DNA from: Talaromyces rugulosus
Taxonomy: Eukaryota > Ascomycota > Eurotiomycetes > Eurotiales > Trichocomaceae
NCBI RefSeq assembly: GCF_013368755.1
Contig: NC_049562.1
Location: forward strand, 6,510,001-6,574,000
Length of the DNA stretch: 64,000 bases
Reading direction: 5' to 3'
Numbering within the stretch: the first letter of the stretch is position 1; each line of letters begins with the position of its first letter. The translations under genes were made by a program, and so were the position numbers. Under the pieces are notes generated by a model, which ran no database searches, was not told the DNA's origin, and saw only the letters and a list, made by a program, of their open reading frames with translations. Below, in pieces: positions 9,939 through 20,865 of the stretch.

Positions 9939-11768
9939 CTACGCACTTCGTCGACCATAAGGCTCGAATGGAAAGGCGATCGAAACAACTGCCATGACGG
10001 CGTACAGCGCAGCACAAATGAATATCGGAACCGGAGTGCTTGTCTAGATCGGATGAATTAGCCTACTTGCCCCCGAAGGATGGAGACGGAAGAACGAACA
10101 TTGGCAGCCTTTCCGACCACAGCGCTTACAATCCCCATGATTCGATTGAATCCGATGGCGATCCCGTTACCTGTGCCACGGTGCGCAGAGGGAAATACCT
10201 CCGGGGAATACGCATACAGCGTTCCGTAATAGATGTTAAGGCAAAAGTTGACGATACACGAAAAGCCAACGTTTTGGCTTTCAGTCCGCACCTGCGTGTA
10301 GCAGAAGAAAAAGACCATGGTGATGAGCGCCCCGACAACCATCGTGCCTCGTCGACCCCAGAACCATTTCGAACGACACATAAAGCCGGCCACGATAGGG
10401 CCGGGAATGCCAGAGAAATTCACCAGCGCGTAGTTGCGCCAAATGACATATGGGCTGAGAACACCAAAGCTGGCACCACGCGACGAAAGATACATCGGCA
10501 GGAAGACATTGTACAGCGGATAGGCTAGGCCGATTAGTATCCACGAAAACCAGATCAGTGAGGTCGAAAGAGCGATTTTGCGAGTGGCAAAGAGTCCCTT
10601 GATATGGAACCCTACCTCGCTAAAGGAGAACCGGCTCTTTTTGCCGCCTTGATTCGGACGCTGTATCGTGCCGAGGCGCTGAAGCATCTCCACCGTCAGA
10701 CTGCAAGGGCGATTGTATTTTTGCGCGATACCCTGTAGCACGCGTACTGCCTGCTCGTCCTGGCCCTCGGTAACGAGGAATTTGGGTGTCTCCTGCAGAC
10801 GAATGACCGTGACGCGGAGTACTGACAGGACGAGAACAAAGGCCCCTGAAGTATACCAGATATAGCGCCACCCCTTATTGTTGTCGTAGGTGCAGCTAGC
10901 AGCATCAGAACAGGAATACTTTGGAAGATAGGCCCAGGCGAACAGACCCGCAATGAGCTGGCCAAGTCCTATACACCGATATATTAGTTTGCACCAGTTG
11001 ACTGACGACCCCGGAAGCGATGATTGACGAACCCCACCACGCCGCCATCAGTGTAACCAACCACTGTTGTTTACTCGGAAGATACTCCAAGAACACAGCG
11101 GTATCCAAAACCAGGTTTCCACCAGCGCCAAACGCGCTGAGGGAGATGAACAAGCCGAGTACGATCCAGTTTGGAGACGCGCCTGCGGCAATAGTGAAGA
11201 TGGAAGAAATAAACAGCGATACATTGAAGGCAAAGCGGCGCCCGATCACATCTGCTGAAAGTCCCCAGAACAGGGCACCGACAAGCATTCCCACGTAGAC
11301 GGCGATTGTCAGCCCCGTAGAATATGACGGTTGGAACTCATAGACGGCCTGGGTGGAAACAATCGACTGGATCAGGAGAATCAAAGAGTCAACAGCGTAT
11401 CTAAAAAGCCGCTCAATTAGCTATTCAGTCCACTCGACAACCTTTCCGACAAACAATAGCCACCGTACCCAAACCCGTTAAGAACGAAGAGCTTCCACTG
11501 GTGTGGGGTGAAGCCGATTTCATCAATGGCCTTCAATTGCAGTCAGCACTCTATTCCCAGCGAGACAGTGTTTATGCGCACTCACGTCATTGACCAGGTT
11601 CATTTTAGCCGCCAGGACCAGGTCGACAATCTCCCCTTTGAGAAGGTCGTTCTCGCCAGCGCGAATGGACCGCGCTTCGGCATCGCCATTGTCATGCTCG
11701 TCTTTCTTGGGCGGTTGAGCATCTGCCACAGTCTCTTGAGGGGGAATGGTGTCAGGAAACTTCTCCAT
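9939..11768 (-). CDS. MFS transporter (sugar/organic-anion porter-like)
   Basis: Five exons (11586-11768, 11469-11530, 11033-11400, 10100-10968, 9939-10043) give 528 aa. A charged N-tail of about 60 residues precedes twelve likely membrane helices. The loop 2-3 motif GLSADVIGRRFAF and the helix 4-5 stretch AVFLEYLPSKQQW match fungal SVOP/carboxylate-type MFS porters, and the C-terminus ends in PFEPYGRRSA. Two of its introns start with GTTCGT rather than GTANGT; I accept them because each restores conserved MFS sequence (AWWGLGQLIAG and the last helix). Likely a plasma-membrane uptake carrier, substrate unknown. It lies on the same strand as the Zn2Cys6 gene and may be its target. Confidence 0.82.
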
Positions 11769-13282
11769 GGCCGATTTTCAGCGATACAGTGCTGAGTAAG
11801 TGCATAAGGAAGGAAAAGAGTCGGGGATTTTTTTGTCCCTGAGGGTGAGTGATCTTCTCGTTGCGACTGGTGAGTGTCGCATGCGAAGATAGGGTTACCT
11901 TCCGGATCTGGACTAGTGCTGCAACTAACCGGATATTCGTACCTGTGATTGGTTACCTGAGACTCAGGGCTTTGACCGTGCGTGAATAGTGGAGCCGTCG
12001 CGTGCGCTCATTGGCGCAATTCATTGGATGATTGGTCGAGCCGCTTCTGCAATTGGACTAGCTCATACGCTAAACAGTCTAGCACCTTCCTTGTGTTGTT
12101 TTGATTGGCTGTCGAGTCAAGACAGCACATGGCACTTGATACCTGATTCCTAAGGCACCACTAAGGCATTATTAAGGCATCGTCAAGGCATCCATTTACA
12201 TAGTTACCAACAAACACTTGAAGCACATGGCAACCTTTGGATTCCTGGTACATACATTTAGTTAATAAGCTATATTTACTGCATTCATCCACCAAATCCC
12301 AAAAGGCCATCAACAAGTAAGCTGCGTGTAACGACTGGCCCCAAAGCTCGGCTCTGCACGGTCCTGCTTTGAGCTATTTAGTTAATAATTAATTTCAAAA
12401 TAACATAGTGGCCAGGTACGAGTCAACGCATTAGGGTTATGTCCTTTTATATAAGAGGTATCGCCGGAAACAACCTTGAATAGCTACATGTAAATGACAT
12501 TGATGTTTTTACCTCCTTTCAAACCGATCGCATGTACATACCGGTGTGAGGAAATGGCTTCAACATATTTCTTTTACAAAATGACTTTTGTTGGCGGATT
12601 ATGCGATCAAGTATCCTAAGGCGACTAGATATAGACATCAGGCGACGTGAATTTGTTTTCTGATGTCTACATGTATTATTAAATCGTGCTTAAAGTAGCG
12701 TCGTACGACCTCATGCCGCCCACAATTAAATATCGATTTCCTCCTTGCATGTAAATAAAGTCGCAAATAGCCACCCCCCGGATTTCGTCTGCCTAAAAAT
12801 CCTAATCTCAACCAGCAAAGAATCTATTTCTGTCGGACGTCACGCATCGTCACCGAAGATGGACAAAGACCATGGATTTCCGTCGCATATCGTTGTTGCC
12901 TTGCATTCACCGCTGTTAACCCAGTATTTTCTCTCTGGATTAGCCAGTTACCGGCAAACTTTGCAAAAAAGATACATTCAAGGTGCTTATCATCAATCAA
13001 TAATATTGCGTACATGTGATTGTCTTTGTTGATTGCTAGGCGATCGCTCTGTCGATCCTTTGGAGTCCTACCAATGGAAAGCCCCCGCCAGCCATTCTTT
13101 CTTCAACACATCACATCGGTGACTTCGTATATTTTTGACGGCAGCGACGTTGCACTACAATGAAGGTGCCCAATTTTGGATACTACAATACTCTTTCGTT
13201 CCACAGGGTCTCTAATACTTATATTCATGATAATGGGGCTTCTGGGTTTCACTATTGCCGGATCTGTTTATTTCTTTTCACC
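11769..13282. other. intergenic region, 1.5 kb
   Basis: No gene recognised. The left part is the promoter of the minus-strand MFS gene and contains an 11-bp phased repeat. The right part leads to the hydrolase gene at 13283. Short open frames here have no family features. Confidence 0.45.
12151..12194 (+). repeat. four 11-bp phased direct repeats (TAAGGCAnnnn)
   Basis: Units start at 12151, 12162, 12173 and 12184: TAAGGCACCAC, TAAGGCATTAT, TAAGGCATCGT, CAAGGCATCCA. The AAGGCA core is constant and the last four bases vary, which suggests a spaced protein-binding array (about one helical turn) more than slippage. It lies about 380 bp upstream of the MFS start. Confidence 0.6.
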
Positions 13283-15175
13283 ATGTTCAGTTTCGGATCG
13301 TGGCTTTTAGGCCCTCTATTGCCTAAAACAACATTGGCCATTTTTGTCCACGCACTCCTCGCCTCGGCTAGTTCGTTTTCCTTAAACGCAGTTCGCGATA
13401 CTGCGAATGATTGGGCTTCAGTATGTTTCTGTGTTCAAACAAGGTGTCCCATGCCAACCGCATTTTAGATTCCTTCATCATCTAGTCTCCAGTGGACGTC
13501 ATGCTTTGACAACTTCACGTGCACCAAGTTACAGGTTCCGCTTGATTATGGAAATCCTGCGAGAGGGAGTACTTCTATTGCGATTGTGAAATATGCTGCC
13601 GAGAACCAGACGGCGGACACCCAAAATATAGTCATCAACATAGGTTTGTTAGGCAATTTTGATATGAATTCATATAGACTAACTTTTTCTAGGTGGTCCG
13701 GGTGGGGTAAACACTGACTTTCTCGTGGAAAATGCAGCAGTAGTGTCGGGAATGATGGGATCTCAGCATAACATCGTCGGCTTCGATCCACGTGGCGTTG
13801 GATATAGTGGCCCGACTGTAGACTGCTGGCCTGGTCACCCGGAGCGAAGAGCCCAGTTTGAGAAACTATACTATCCATACGTCTCTAACGCATCGTCAAC
13901 CGCTCTTGACTATCAATTTTACGCCGCTGCGATTTTTGGACAGGCTTGCAACCCGACTGTAGGCGGGTCAGACGGAAATGCCAGTTTTGTCAGCACACCG
14001 GCTGTAGCTCGTGATCTACTTTCCTATATCAAGGCAGAGCAAGTTGCAGCGGGGAGACCAGAAGAGGATGCAAGGCTGTCATACTGCGGAATGAGCTACG
14101 GGACCGTGTTGGCTACTACGTTTGCTTCTATGTTTCCCAACAACGTAGGTCGCATCATTGCAGACGGCGTTTTGGACGCCTCTGATTATTACGATCTTGG
14201 GTGGAAGACAAACCTACAAGAATCAGAAAGGGCCCTCGATAAATTCCACCAGTATTGTTACGAAGCTGGACCTCGGAACTGCTCATTCTGGGGGCCTTCT
14301 GTTAGCAATATCAGCGATCGGTTTCAGACAATGTTTGAAAAACTCAAATCCAGTCCTGTGCCAGTCCCTGCTTCCCAGATGTGCCAAATTCCAATTTTAG
14401 CGACGTATTCGGACCTTAAGCAATACACTTTACAGGCCCTTTACGACCCTTTGGCGAATTTTCCTATTCTAGCCGACATCCTCTCCGGGCTGGAGGAGGG
14501 AAACACTACAAATTATATGCAAGCGGTAACTTCTGGAAGCATACCCGCAAACCCTTGCAATAATGGAACCTCTGGAAGCACTGTTGATGCCGATACTTTG
14601 ATAAAGTGTGTTGATGGTTACGGGGGCCAAAAGTTTGAAAATGTTGGCGAATACCGAGTCTATGTAGAAAAACTAACCCATGAAAGCGCCTTTTTTGGCG
14701 AGGTCTGGCCGAACAATGCCAATACTGTGGCTTGTAGGGCTTTTACGGCTGAGCTGCCTGAGCACGGGAAACTTCAGCGCTCAATAATGGAGACTAGGAA
14801 TACCTCCTTTCCAATTCTCTTCGTTACTTCTGAAATTGACCCCGTGACCCCAAAGCACAAGTAAGTCGTCACCATAAATCAAACATTCTTTACACTAACC
14901 ATTGTCCACCAGCGCTTATAAAATGTCATCCGTCTTTCCAGGATCTGTGGTAATCGAGCAAAATTCTGTAGGGGTATGTTTCTTCCACGATCCTCTCTCT
15001 AGATTTCGCCCTAGCTGACTTGTGTTGTACATCCTAGCACACTGCTACGTCATCTCCATCAAGTTGCCTAATTCGGCACCTTCAGGCTTATCTGGCGGGC
15101 CAAATTCCGAGTCCAAACACTACCTGCCAGGCCGAGATGTTGCCGTTTCAAGGATCAGGTATTAATTTTAGATGA
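13283..15175 (+). CDS. secreted alpha/beta-hydrolase, tripeptidyl-aminopeptidase-like (TAP-like C-terminus, S33)
   Basis: Five exons (13283-13420, 13469-13643, 13693-14860, 14913-14973, 15038-15175) give 559 aa. The start at 13283 sits in a CACCATG context and gives a hydrophobic N-terminal segment (about residues 15-35) fitting a signal peptide or anchor; an in-frame ATG at 13160 is possible. The oxyanion motif GGPGGVN is followed by GFDPRGVGYSGP, the nucleophile elbow GMSYG (Ser), the acid in FVTSEIDPVTP, and the His opening the last exon (VGHTATS). The Cys-rich end with an AYLAGQIPSPNTTCQ stretch is the TAP-like C-terminal domain. Such enzymes are Streptomyces-type tripeptidyl aminopeptidases or related hydrolases; the substrate cannot be read from the sequence. 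Convergent with a small secreted protein gene. Confidence 0.87.
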
Positions 15176-15388
15176 GCTCATTGTATTCAATGGTTTATTT
15201 TGGAACTTGATTTTAATTATATACCGAGAAACGATGTTTCTTGAGCAATAATCAATAAGTTGAACCAACAGTTTCTGCAAGCCAGACGTGATTACATACG
15301 CATTTTATATACATTCGATGAAACATTTCAAAGCAAGTAAACAAACTTGCCAGCATCCATCCTCTCATTCCGTGTCCCTCCATGCGAC

Positions 15389-15948
15389 TTAATCGGTGTA
15401 TAAAACATTGATAGTGTCCACCTGCTCGCATCCATCTCCAGCGGTGGGTCCCAGGGCAACCGTACCGTTTGCAGAGCCATCAAGAGGGCACCAGAACCAC
15501 AGGTCGCTTGCATTTTCAGACACCAGCGTAAAGTTGTCGACAGCGAACTTGGCATAGTCGAAAGTGGTCTCGTTGTTGAATTTCAAGATTGAGTTGTTGT
15601 CGGTATCGATGTAAGCGGGTCCGACGGGGAAAAAACCTCCAGGCCGGAAGGTATCCACGACCAGTTTGCCATCGTCATCGATATAGTACACTGGGTCTCC
15701 AGAGGCTTTAAAGTCCACCGTGGCGGTGCCATCAACGACTGGGCTTAGGTCGAGGTATTGGCCACTAAGCGAGGCTTTGGGTCCACCTGTTTCGAGAGTG
15801 ATGACGAAGAATTGATTGGGGACTTTTGTTTGGTTTGTTAATTTCGCATTTTTGATGAGAGTAATAGGAGAATATACATACTGGTATCAGCTGCAACCAT
15901 AGAGCCAAGGGCAGTAAGCCCGGCAAGAGAGATCAAAGTGGTCTTCAT
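15389..15948 (-). CDS. small secreted protein, PhiA-like (copy A)
   Basis: Two exons (15882-15948, 15389-15822; 59-bp intron) give 166 aa. The first about 20 residues are a signal peptide (MKTTLISLAGLTALGSMVAA). The mature part is beta-rich with NXT/S sites and ends in a signature WFWCPLDG ... GCEQVDTINV. The same plan (W-x-WCP, about 20-30 residues, GCE) occurs in the second small secreted protein at 44840. It recalls the fungal cell-wall protein PhiA family, which is only a weak resemblance from memory. No catalytic residues are seen; a wall-associated or antigen-like protein is the best guess. Confidence 0.75.
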
Positions 15949-16869
15949 TTTTGTTGTTTTTGTATAGTCTGGATAGTAGGTGTGAAGATAGAATAAGATA
16001 AAATAAAAAAAAATATAAAGAGGAGCTTGTGCTATTTATAGGAAAGTAGGCTAATGACACCCGAGCGAATCCTCATCCTGCGGCTGAGATAGACTACGTA
16101 TTAGCATTTAGCGATGGCTGCTGCGATGCTACGTACCTAGTACCGGCCCGGAGTTGGATGATGAAAAACGGGGCTGAAAAGATGCAATAGTAGTAGTAGT
16201 AAATGCCCCGTAGTGGCGGTGGGAGGATCGACATTCGCTTGAGTTTATCTCATGCTAGCTGTCAGGACCCGGCGGTATATCTGGTAGCATCCGACGGCTT
16301 GGCTCAGATAGCTGAGAATTAGCTCGGTGATTGAAATAGATTCCGACGTCAGTGCTCGTACACTACTACACAACTACATAACTACACAACTACATAACTA
16401 CATAACTACATAACTACATAACTACATAACTACATAACTACATAACTACATAACTACATAACTACATAACTACATAACTACATTGCTACTACTACCACAA
16501 ACAAACAAGATTGGACCACGCGCTACAACCCTTTGCTTTAAGGTACCAATAGCGTTGGACATTGCAGGGTGATAAAAGGTGCCAAGGCTAGGAATGACTG
16601 GTCTCTCACGAGTCACGAGTGTTTACTACTACGTAATTAGTCCGAATTAATACAGTAGTGAGCAGGCAGAAACTTTATTAAAACCAATACTTACTGTCAA
16701 TTAATATTTTACTCCACTCCAAGCATGGCCAAGTGTGGGGCGTACAATAATAGCAGGTTCCTCTTTTTTAGCCCTACAGCTAGTGATAGTACCGAGGGTC
16801 TATTTTAGGCTTAGAAGTCCTCAGATTTATACTACGTAGTAGAATTAACTATTAAACTAGCTTTTTATC
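15949..16869. other. intergenic region with microsatellite
   Basis: No gene seen. The left end is the promoter of the small secreted protein. The centre has an 8-bp tandem array (16365-16483), flanked by short (TAG)n runs near 16189 and several TACGTA palindromes. The right end is 3' flank of the GST gene. Confidence 0.5.
16365..16483 (+). repeat. ACTACATA minisatellite, about 15 units
   Basis: Head-to-tail 8-bp units beginning at 16365. The first and third units read ACTACACA, the others ACTACATA, and the last is broken as ACTACATT. The near identity of the units points to recent slippage, so length is likely to vary between strains. Confidence 0.9.
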
Positions 16870-17604
16870 TTATCTGCTGGCAGCAAGCGCAGCCTCCTTG
16901 TCAGCAGCCAACAGCCTCTTTATGGCGAGCCGGTTCACGCAGCGGTCCCACCAAGCACTCACAGCTTCGCGACTAGCAATGATATCTCCATACCCGCATG
17001 CAAAAAGTCTTTGGATCAGCGGAATGTAGTAGATATCTACGAGAGTAAAGTTGTTTCCAGCCATGTAGTCTTTCTGGAGTAAGAGACGTTCCGCAACGTC
17101 AAAAAATAGCTCGACCGACCGCAATGCATCTGAGACGGCAGCGTCATCCGGAGGTAGCCCTATGAATTTTTTGGCAAATTTCTCAAATGCGATTCTACCT
17201 GCAGGCTCTTCAAAGTACGTCATTTCTGCGCACTGGGCCTGGTCGAACAGCGCCGCAGCTTCGATGTCGGAGTCGGGGGGTAGAAGTGGAAAGCGGTACT
17301 TGGTTGCAAGGTATTTGCAGATTGCGCGACTCTCGTAGAGAGTGAACCCCTCGGCGGAAACAAGTACGGGTATTTTCCCCCATGGGTGACGTTTCTTGTG
17401 TTCTGCGGACTGGGCGCAAGGACGTTAGCTCGCACGATAATCAAGTTGCTCAATTCCAAGAGAAATGCCACCCACCTTTTGCTCCCCCTTTTGAAGGTTG
17501 AGAAGCACGAGTTCGTAATCCGTGAAGCCACCTTCGGCGAGAGTCAGACGGACACGATCGGTGTTGGTCGAACCGCGAGAGCCATATATAGTAAACGCAG
17601 GCAT
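16870..17604 (-). CDS. glutathione S-transferase
   Basis: Two exons (17476-17604, 16870-17409; 66-bp intron) give 222 aa, normal for a cytosolic GST. The N-terminal thioredoxin-fold domain has the glutathione-binding HPWGKIPVLV and the ESRAICKYLA motif (Ser after Glu). The C-terminal helical domain has the N-cap region NFTLVDIYYIPL. The enzyme conjugates glutathione to electrophiles. The start at 17604 was chosen because a TATA box at 17704-17711 places transcription start near 17675. In-frame ATGs at 17661 and 17676 would add 19-24 residues rich in Ser/Lys and cannot be excluded. Divergent from a Zn2Cys6 gene, so possibly co-regulated. Confidence 0.9.
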
Positions 17605-18030
17605 TTTCGAGCTGGACAGGAGTTTCGACGCGAATCTGGGGCTATTTGTGAGCTTCGACATTGTGCAAGAACTCATTTTGAGAGAGAGCGGGCCGGCCAC
17701 TCGTTATATAAGGCGAAGACATCTCGCCGAAAGCAGAAGCTAGCTGGTGTCGACAGAGTTTGGATGCCTTCACTGGTATCGAGGTTGAAGAATGAAGACG
17801 ACGTCTGGTTGGTGGGTTCGCTCTTGCTTCCTAATTGAGCTAGCGCCGACTCCTATTTTCGACCTTACCGGAACTGGTTTGGCGTACAAAATGGAGCCGG
17901 TCGTTAAAACGAGTTCCACCTTCCTCGTCCTCATCTTATCATTATTATTATAATAATAACCCTTTGATTCGTCTGCTCGGATTTCTTGCTTGTTACGATT
18001 ATTCCTCTTGTCCGGAGTCTGGGGATAACC
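17605..18030. promoter_or_regulatory. bidirectional promoter between GST and Zn2Cys6 regulator
   Basis: 426 bp shared by two divergent genes. TTATATAA at 17704-17711 is a good TATA box for the GST. On the other side an AT-rich stretch (about 17940-17960) lies 70-90 bp before the regulator start. Confidence 0.5.
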
Positions 18031-19333
18031 ATGGCCAGGAGCGCGGTCGCCCGCAAACGGAACATTGAATGTAGAACCAAGGTGAAAACTGGCTGTGCAA
18101 CCTGCAGGTTAGTCAGTCCATCGCTGGTATAGTGGATTTAGACGCTCAACCAGCAATAGGACCAGGAAGATCAAATGCGACGAGAACAAGCCGTTTTGCC
18201 AAAAATGTGTCAACACCGGTCGTTCTTGTGACGGCTACGAGTCCCCTTTTAGATTTGTTACCAACAGCGCTCATGGTAGCGACCTCAAGTCTGACGTTAC
18301 TTTACAACCTGAAATCGCCACTGAGGATATCGACCTTCTCAATCATTGCTTTTCAACCAAAACCTTATTCGACGTCAAGCTAGCCTGTGACGAAGAAGCT
18401 AGGCAAGTCCTACAAGCTAGCTTGACCGATCCGCCTATACGACACGCAGTCTTGTCTCTTAGAGCTCTTCGGGAAGATCTGGAGACATCCGGAGACGGTC
18501 CGGCATCTCCCGCGCAGCTGACCCCGAGCTATCACTATGGCCTCCAACAATACAGTATGGCTTTGGGGGCTCTTGCGTCCAACTTGTCGTCTCCGAGCTC
18601 CAACGGGTTGAAGTCGGCATTACTTTGCTGTCAGATCTTAATCAGCATTGAGCAAGTGCGGAAGAATTACGCCGCTATGGCCCAACATATCGTTCATGGA
18701 CTTAGCATCATGCACCAGTACCGGGCAAGGCCAGGGTTTGTCACCGCGAACAAATTGGTGCCAACACAGCATGACCAACTACCCTCCCTGGATATTTTCA
18801 TCATTAAGCTGTTTGCTGCACCGTGTAAATTTGCGGAGCCTCTAGTAACAACCGACGTAAGCGGGACCATGTTGCCTGCGTGTTTGGTTTCGAGCCATCA
18901 ACAGCCGCGAGATCTTCGCACGATTGCACCCGACATGCGGACAGAGCTTACAAGGATCGCCGCGTCGACACTTGAATTCCTCGAAAAAGTTTCGCAAGTC
19001 AAATCCGTAGGAGTCGCTCTTCAACTATTATCCGAGAAAGCAGCTCTACTAAACTCCTTAGAATCGTGGTTCATTAATCTTGAACTAGTTCAGACAAAGA
19101 TCGGATATCCTAGCACTGAGCCCATTTCAGTGTCTTTCTTGCGCTTCTTCCATCTAATATTGAAAATCGTCCTCTTAGGGGCACTAGACTCGTCACCAGA
19201 TCTTTACACCGAGCTGCGGACTGAACACGACAGATTGCAAAGCGTAGCCAACAACGTGGGCGAAAGAGTCAAGACATATATAACGTGCAGTGGCACTAGT
19301 AGTGGTCAAGGGAAGCGCTCTACAGTCCGCTGA
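18031..19333 (+). CDS. Zn2Cys6 transcription factor (short, Fungal_trans_2-like)
   Basis: Two exons (18031-18107, 18160-19333) give 416 aa. The 52-bp intron splits the zinc cluster, a common position, and splicing yields GCATCRTRKIKCDENKPFC followed by QKC and GRSC, a complete six-Cys cluster at about residues 22-50 with basic residues before it. The rest has the helical pattern of the Fungal_trans_2 family (RHAVLSLRAL, LKSALLCCQILISIEQ), as in regulators of about 400-600 aa. Likely nuclear. It sits between GST and an oxidoreductase and ahead of a P450/methyltransferase pair, so it could be a pathway-specific regulator; that is inference. Confidence 0.88.
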
Positions 19334-19713
19334 TATTTTATGGCAAAGTTGCGATCTTTCCTACGCACGTATCTTTTCACAACCAATCGAATTCGCGAAC
19401 TTTATTGCTAGGAAGTCGACCGGAAAGAAGGCTGGCGCACGATCGATGCAGTTCAGAGTAAAAAGGTACGAAAATCGAGTCGTTCGGCGGTGCGTAAGGT
19501 TTTATGGGGCTTCCAATTGCAGTATACAGACCGAACAAACCAATCAGCGGCCGACTCTAAACCTGAACTAGACCTCCTCATCGACCATGGAGGGACTGGT
19601 CAACTTCATAAATAGATCTGCAACCCCGTGGCCCTTTTTTTAACGAAGCCTCTTCGTCTCCGCACAACCTCAAGCAGACAACTACTCAGCGACACCTCTC
19701 ATCGTCAAAAGCT
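19334..19713. other. intergenic, promoter of oxidoreductase gene
   Basis: 380 bp without a recognisable gene. The last 120 bp before 19714 are C/T-rich on the plus strand and fit a promoter and leader. Confidence 0.45.
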
Positions 19714-20397
19714 ATGCATTTCCTCCTCCTCGGCGCCAGTGGACGGACCGGCCAGCACGTCGTATCTGAATTACTCTCTCAAGGTCACACAGCGGTAGCC
19801 CTTGTGCGTACCTCTAGCAGCCTCGTGCCTCGCCCTGGCCTCACCGTCGTCACTGGCTCGCCGTTATCGAAACCAGACATACGCAGTGCTCTTATCGCAG
19901 CACCTCTATCACCTTCCGCAGCCATCATCACATTGAACACAGTCCGCAAGTCCGACAGCCCATTCGCAGCTCAGCTATCCCCTCCTCGCTTCCTAGCCGA
20001 CTCGTGTGCCAATGCCTGCGAGGTTCTGGAGCAGGCCGGCATATATCGCGTGGTAGTGATGTCGACAGCAGGTGTTGGGGATTCATGGGGTAACTTACCG
20101 CTGTTGAGCAAGGCATTCATGGGGTGGACCAACGTCAAGTACGCGCTCGAGGATCACGGCCTTGTAGACAAGGAGATTCGGCTGACGAAGATGAATTGGA
20201 CACTTGTACGGGCTGTGAGGCTGCAATTCGACGATCAGAAGTCAACCAACATGAAGGTGGACGTGAAAACGCTGGGCAGTAAGGGCGTTGGAATGAGTTT
20301 GACCGACAGCGTGAGTGTTTCTAGTGTGGCGAGCTTTCTTGCCAAGGTTGCGGTCGAAGGACTCTTCAACCGAAGCGCAGTGGTTGTGACCAATTGA
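19714..20397 (+). CDS. NAD(P)-binding oxidoreductase (NmrA/SDR-a type)
   Basis: Intronless, 227 aa. The N-terminus MHFLLLGASGRTGQHVVSEL carries the GxSGxxG dinucleotide motif of atypical short-chain dehydrogenases. VVMSTAGVGDSWG corresponds to the active-site Ser region, but a full YxxxK pair is not clear, so it may be an NmrA-like sensor or a reductase. The closest family is the NAD(P)H-binding group also containing YwnB-type proteins. Cytosolic; substrate unknown. It lies between the Zn2Cys6 gene and the P450. Confidence 0.85.
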   Translation: MHFLLLGASGRTGQHVVSELLSQGHTAVALVRTSSSLVPRPGLTVVTGSPLSKPDIRSALIAAPLSPSAAIITLNTVRKSDSPFAAQLSPPRFLADSCANACEVLEQAGIYRVVVMSTAGVGDSWGNLPLLSKAFMGWTNVKYALEDHGLVDKEIRLTKMNWTLVRAVRLQFDDQKSTNMKVDVKTLGSKGVGMSLTDSVSVSSVASFLAKVAVEGLFNRSAVVVTN

Positions 20398-20865
20398 CAC
20401 GGCTGAGGAAGTCGTGTACTTTGTTGATATTGCTCTACCATGCCGGAAGATTTCCGGAAAGAAGTCTTTTTGATTGTTCTTGGTATTTCCAAATAATAGA
20501 ATCGCTTCCAGACTAATTTTCTAAGGTTGGGTCTGTGGTTGAATGTCCATAGGACGGCAAAGGCACAAAGGCGTCTATGCTGAGGTGGCTAGATAGTAGA
20601 TTTGCGCCAAAATCAATCAAGACAAGGCACTGAAGTCGTCGAGGATGACTATTTTTATAGATATATCGAGTTTATGTATTAAATGACTTGAAAAAACAAT
20701 TGCCTGTGTTATAACTTGAGTAAACTTAGACTCATTTGTTTTGACAAATACTTTCGCTTGTAATTACATATAGGTTTTATACATGTTATTTTCAAATAAT
20801 TTATAAAGAATGTACACTCAACTTCGTCAACATCAATGGCCCATAACACAAGCAGTGCGGCTGCG
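20398..20865. other. intergenic, convergent 3' regions
   Basis: 468 bp of mostly AT-rich DNA between convergent genes; no gene or clear repeat seen. Confidence 0.45.

Noticed and set aside
17605..17700. longer GST N-terminus starting at 17700
   Set aside because: That ATG lies only a few bases from the TATA box at 17704-17711, so it is probably outside the transcript; the GST fold starts at 17604.
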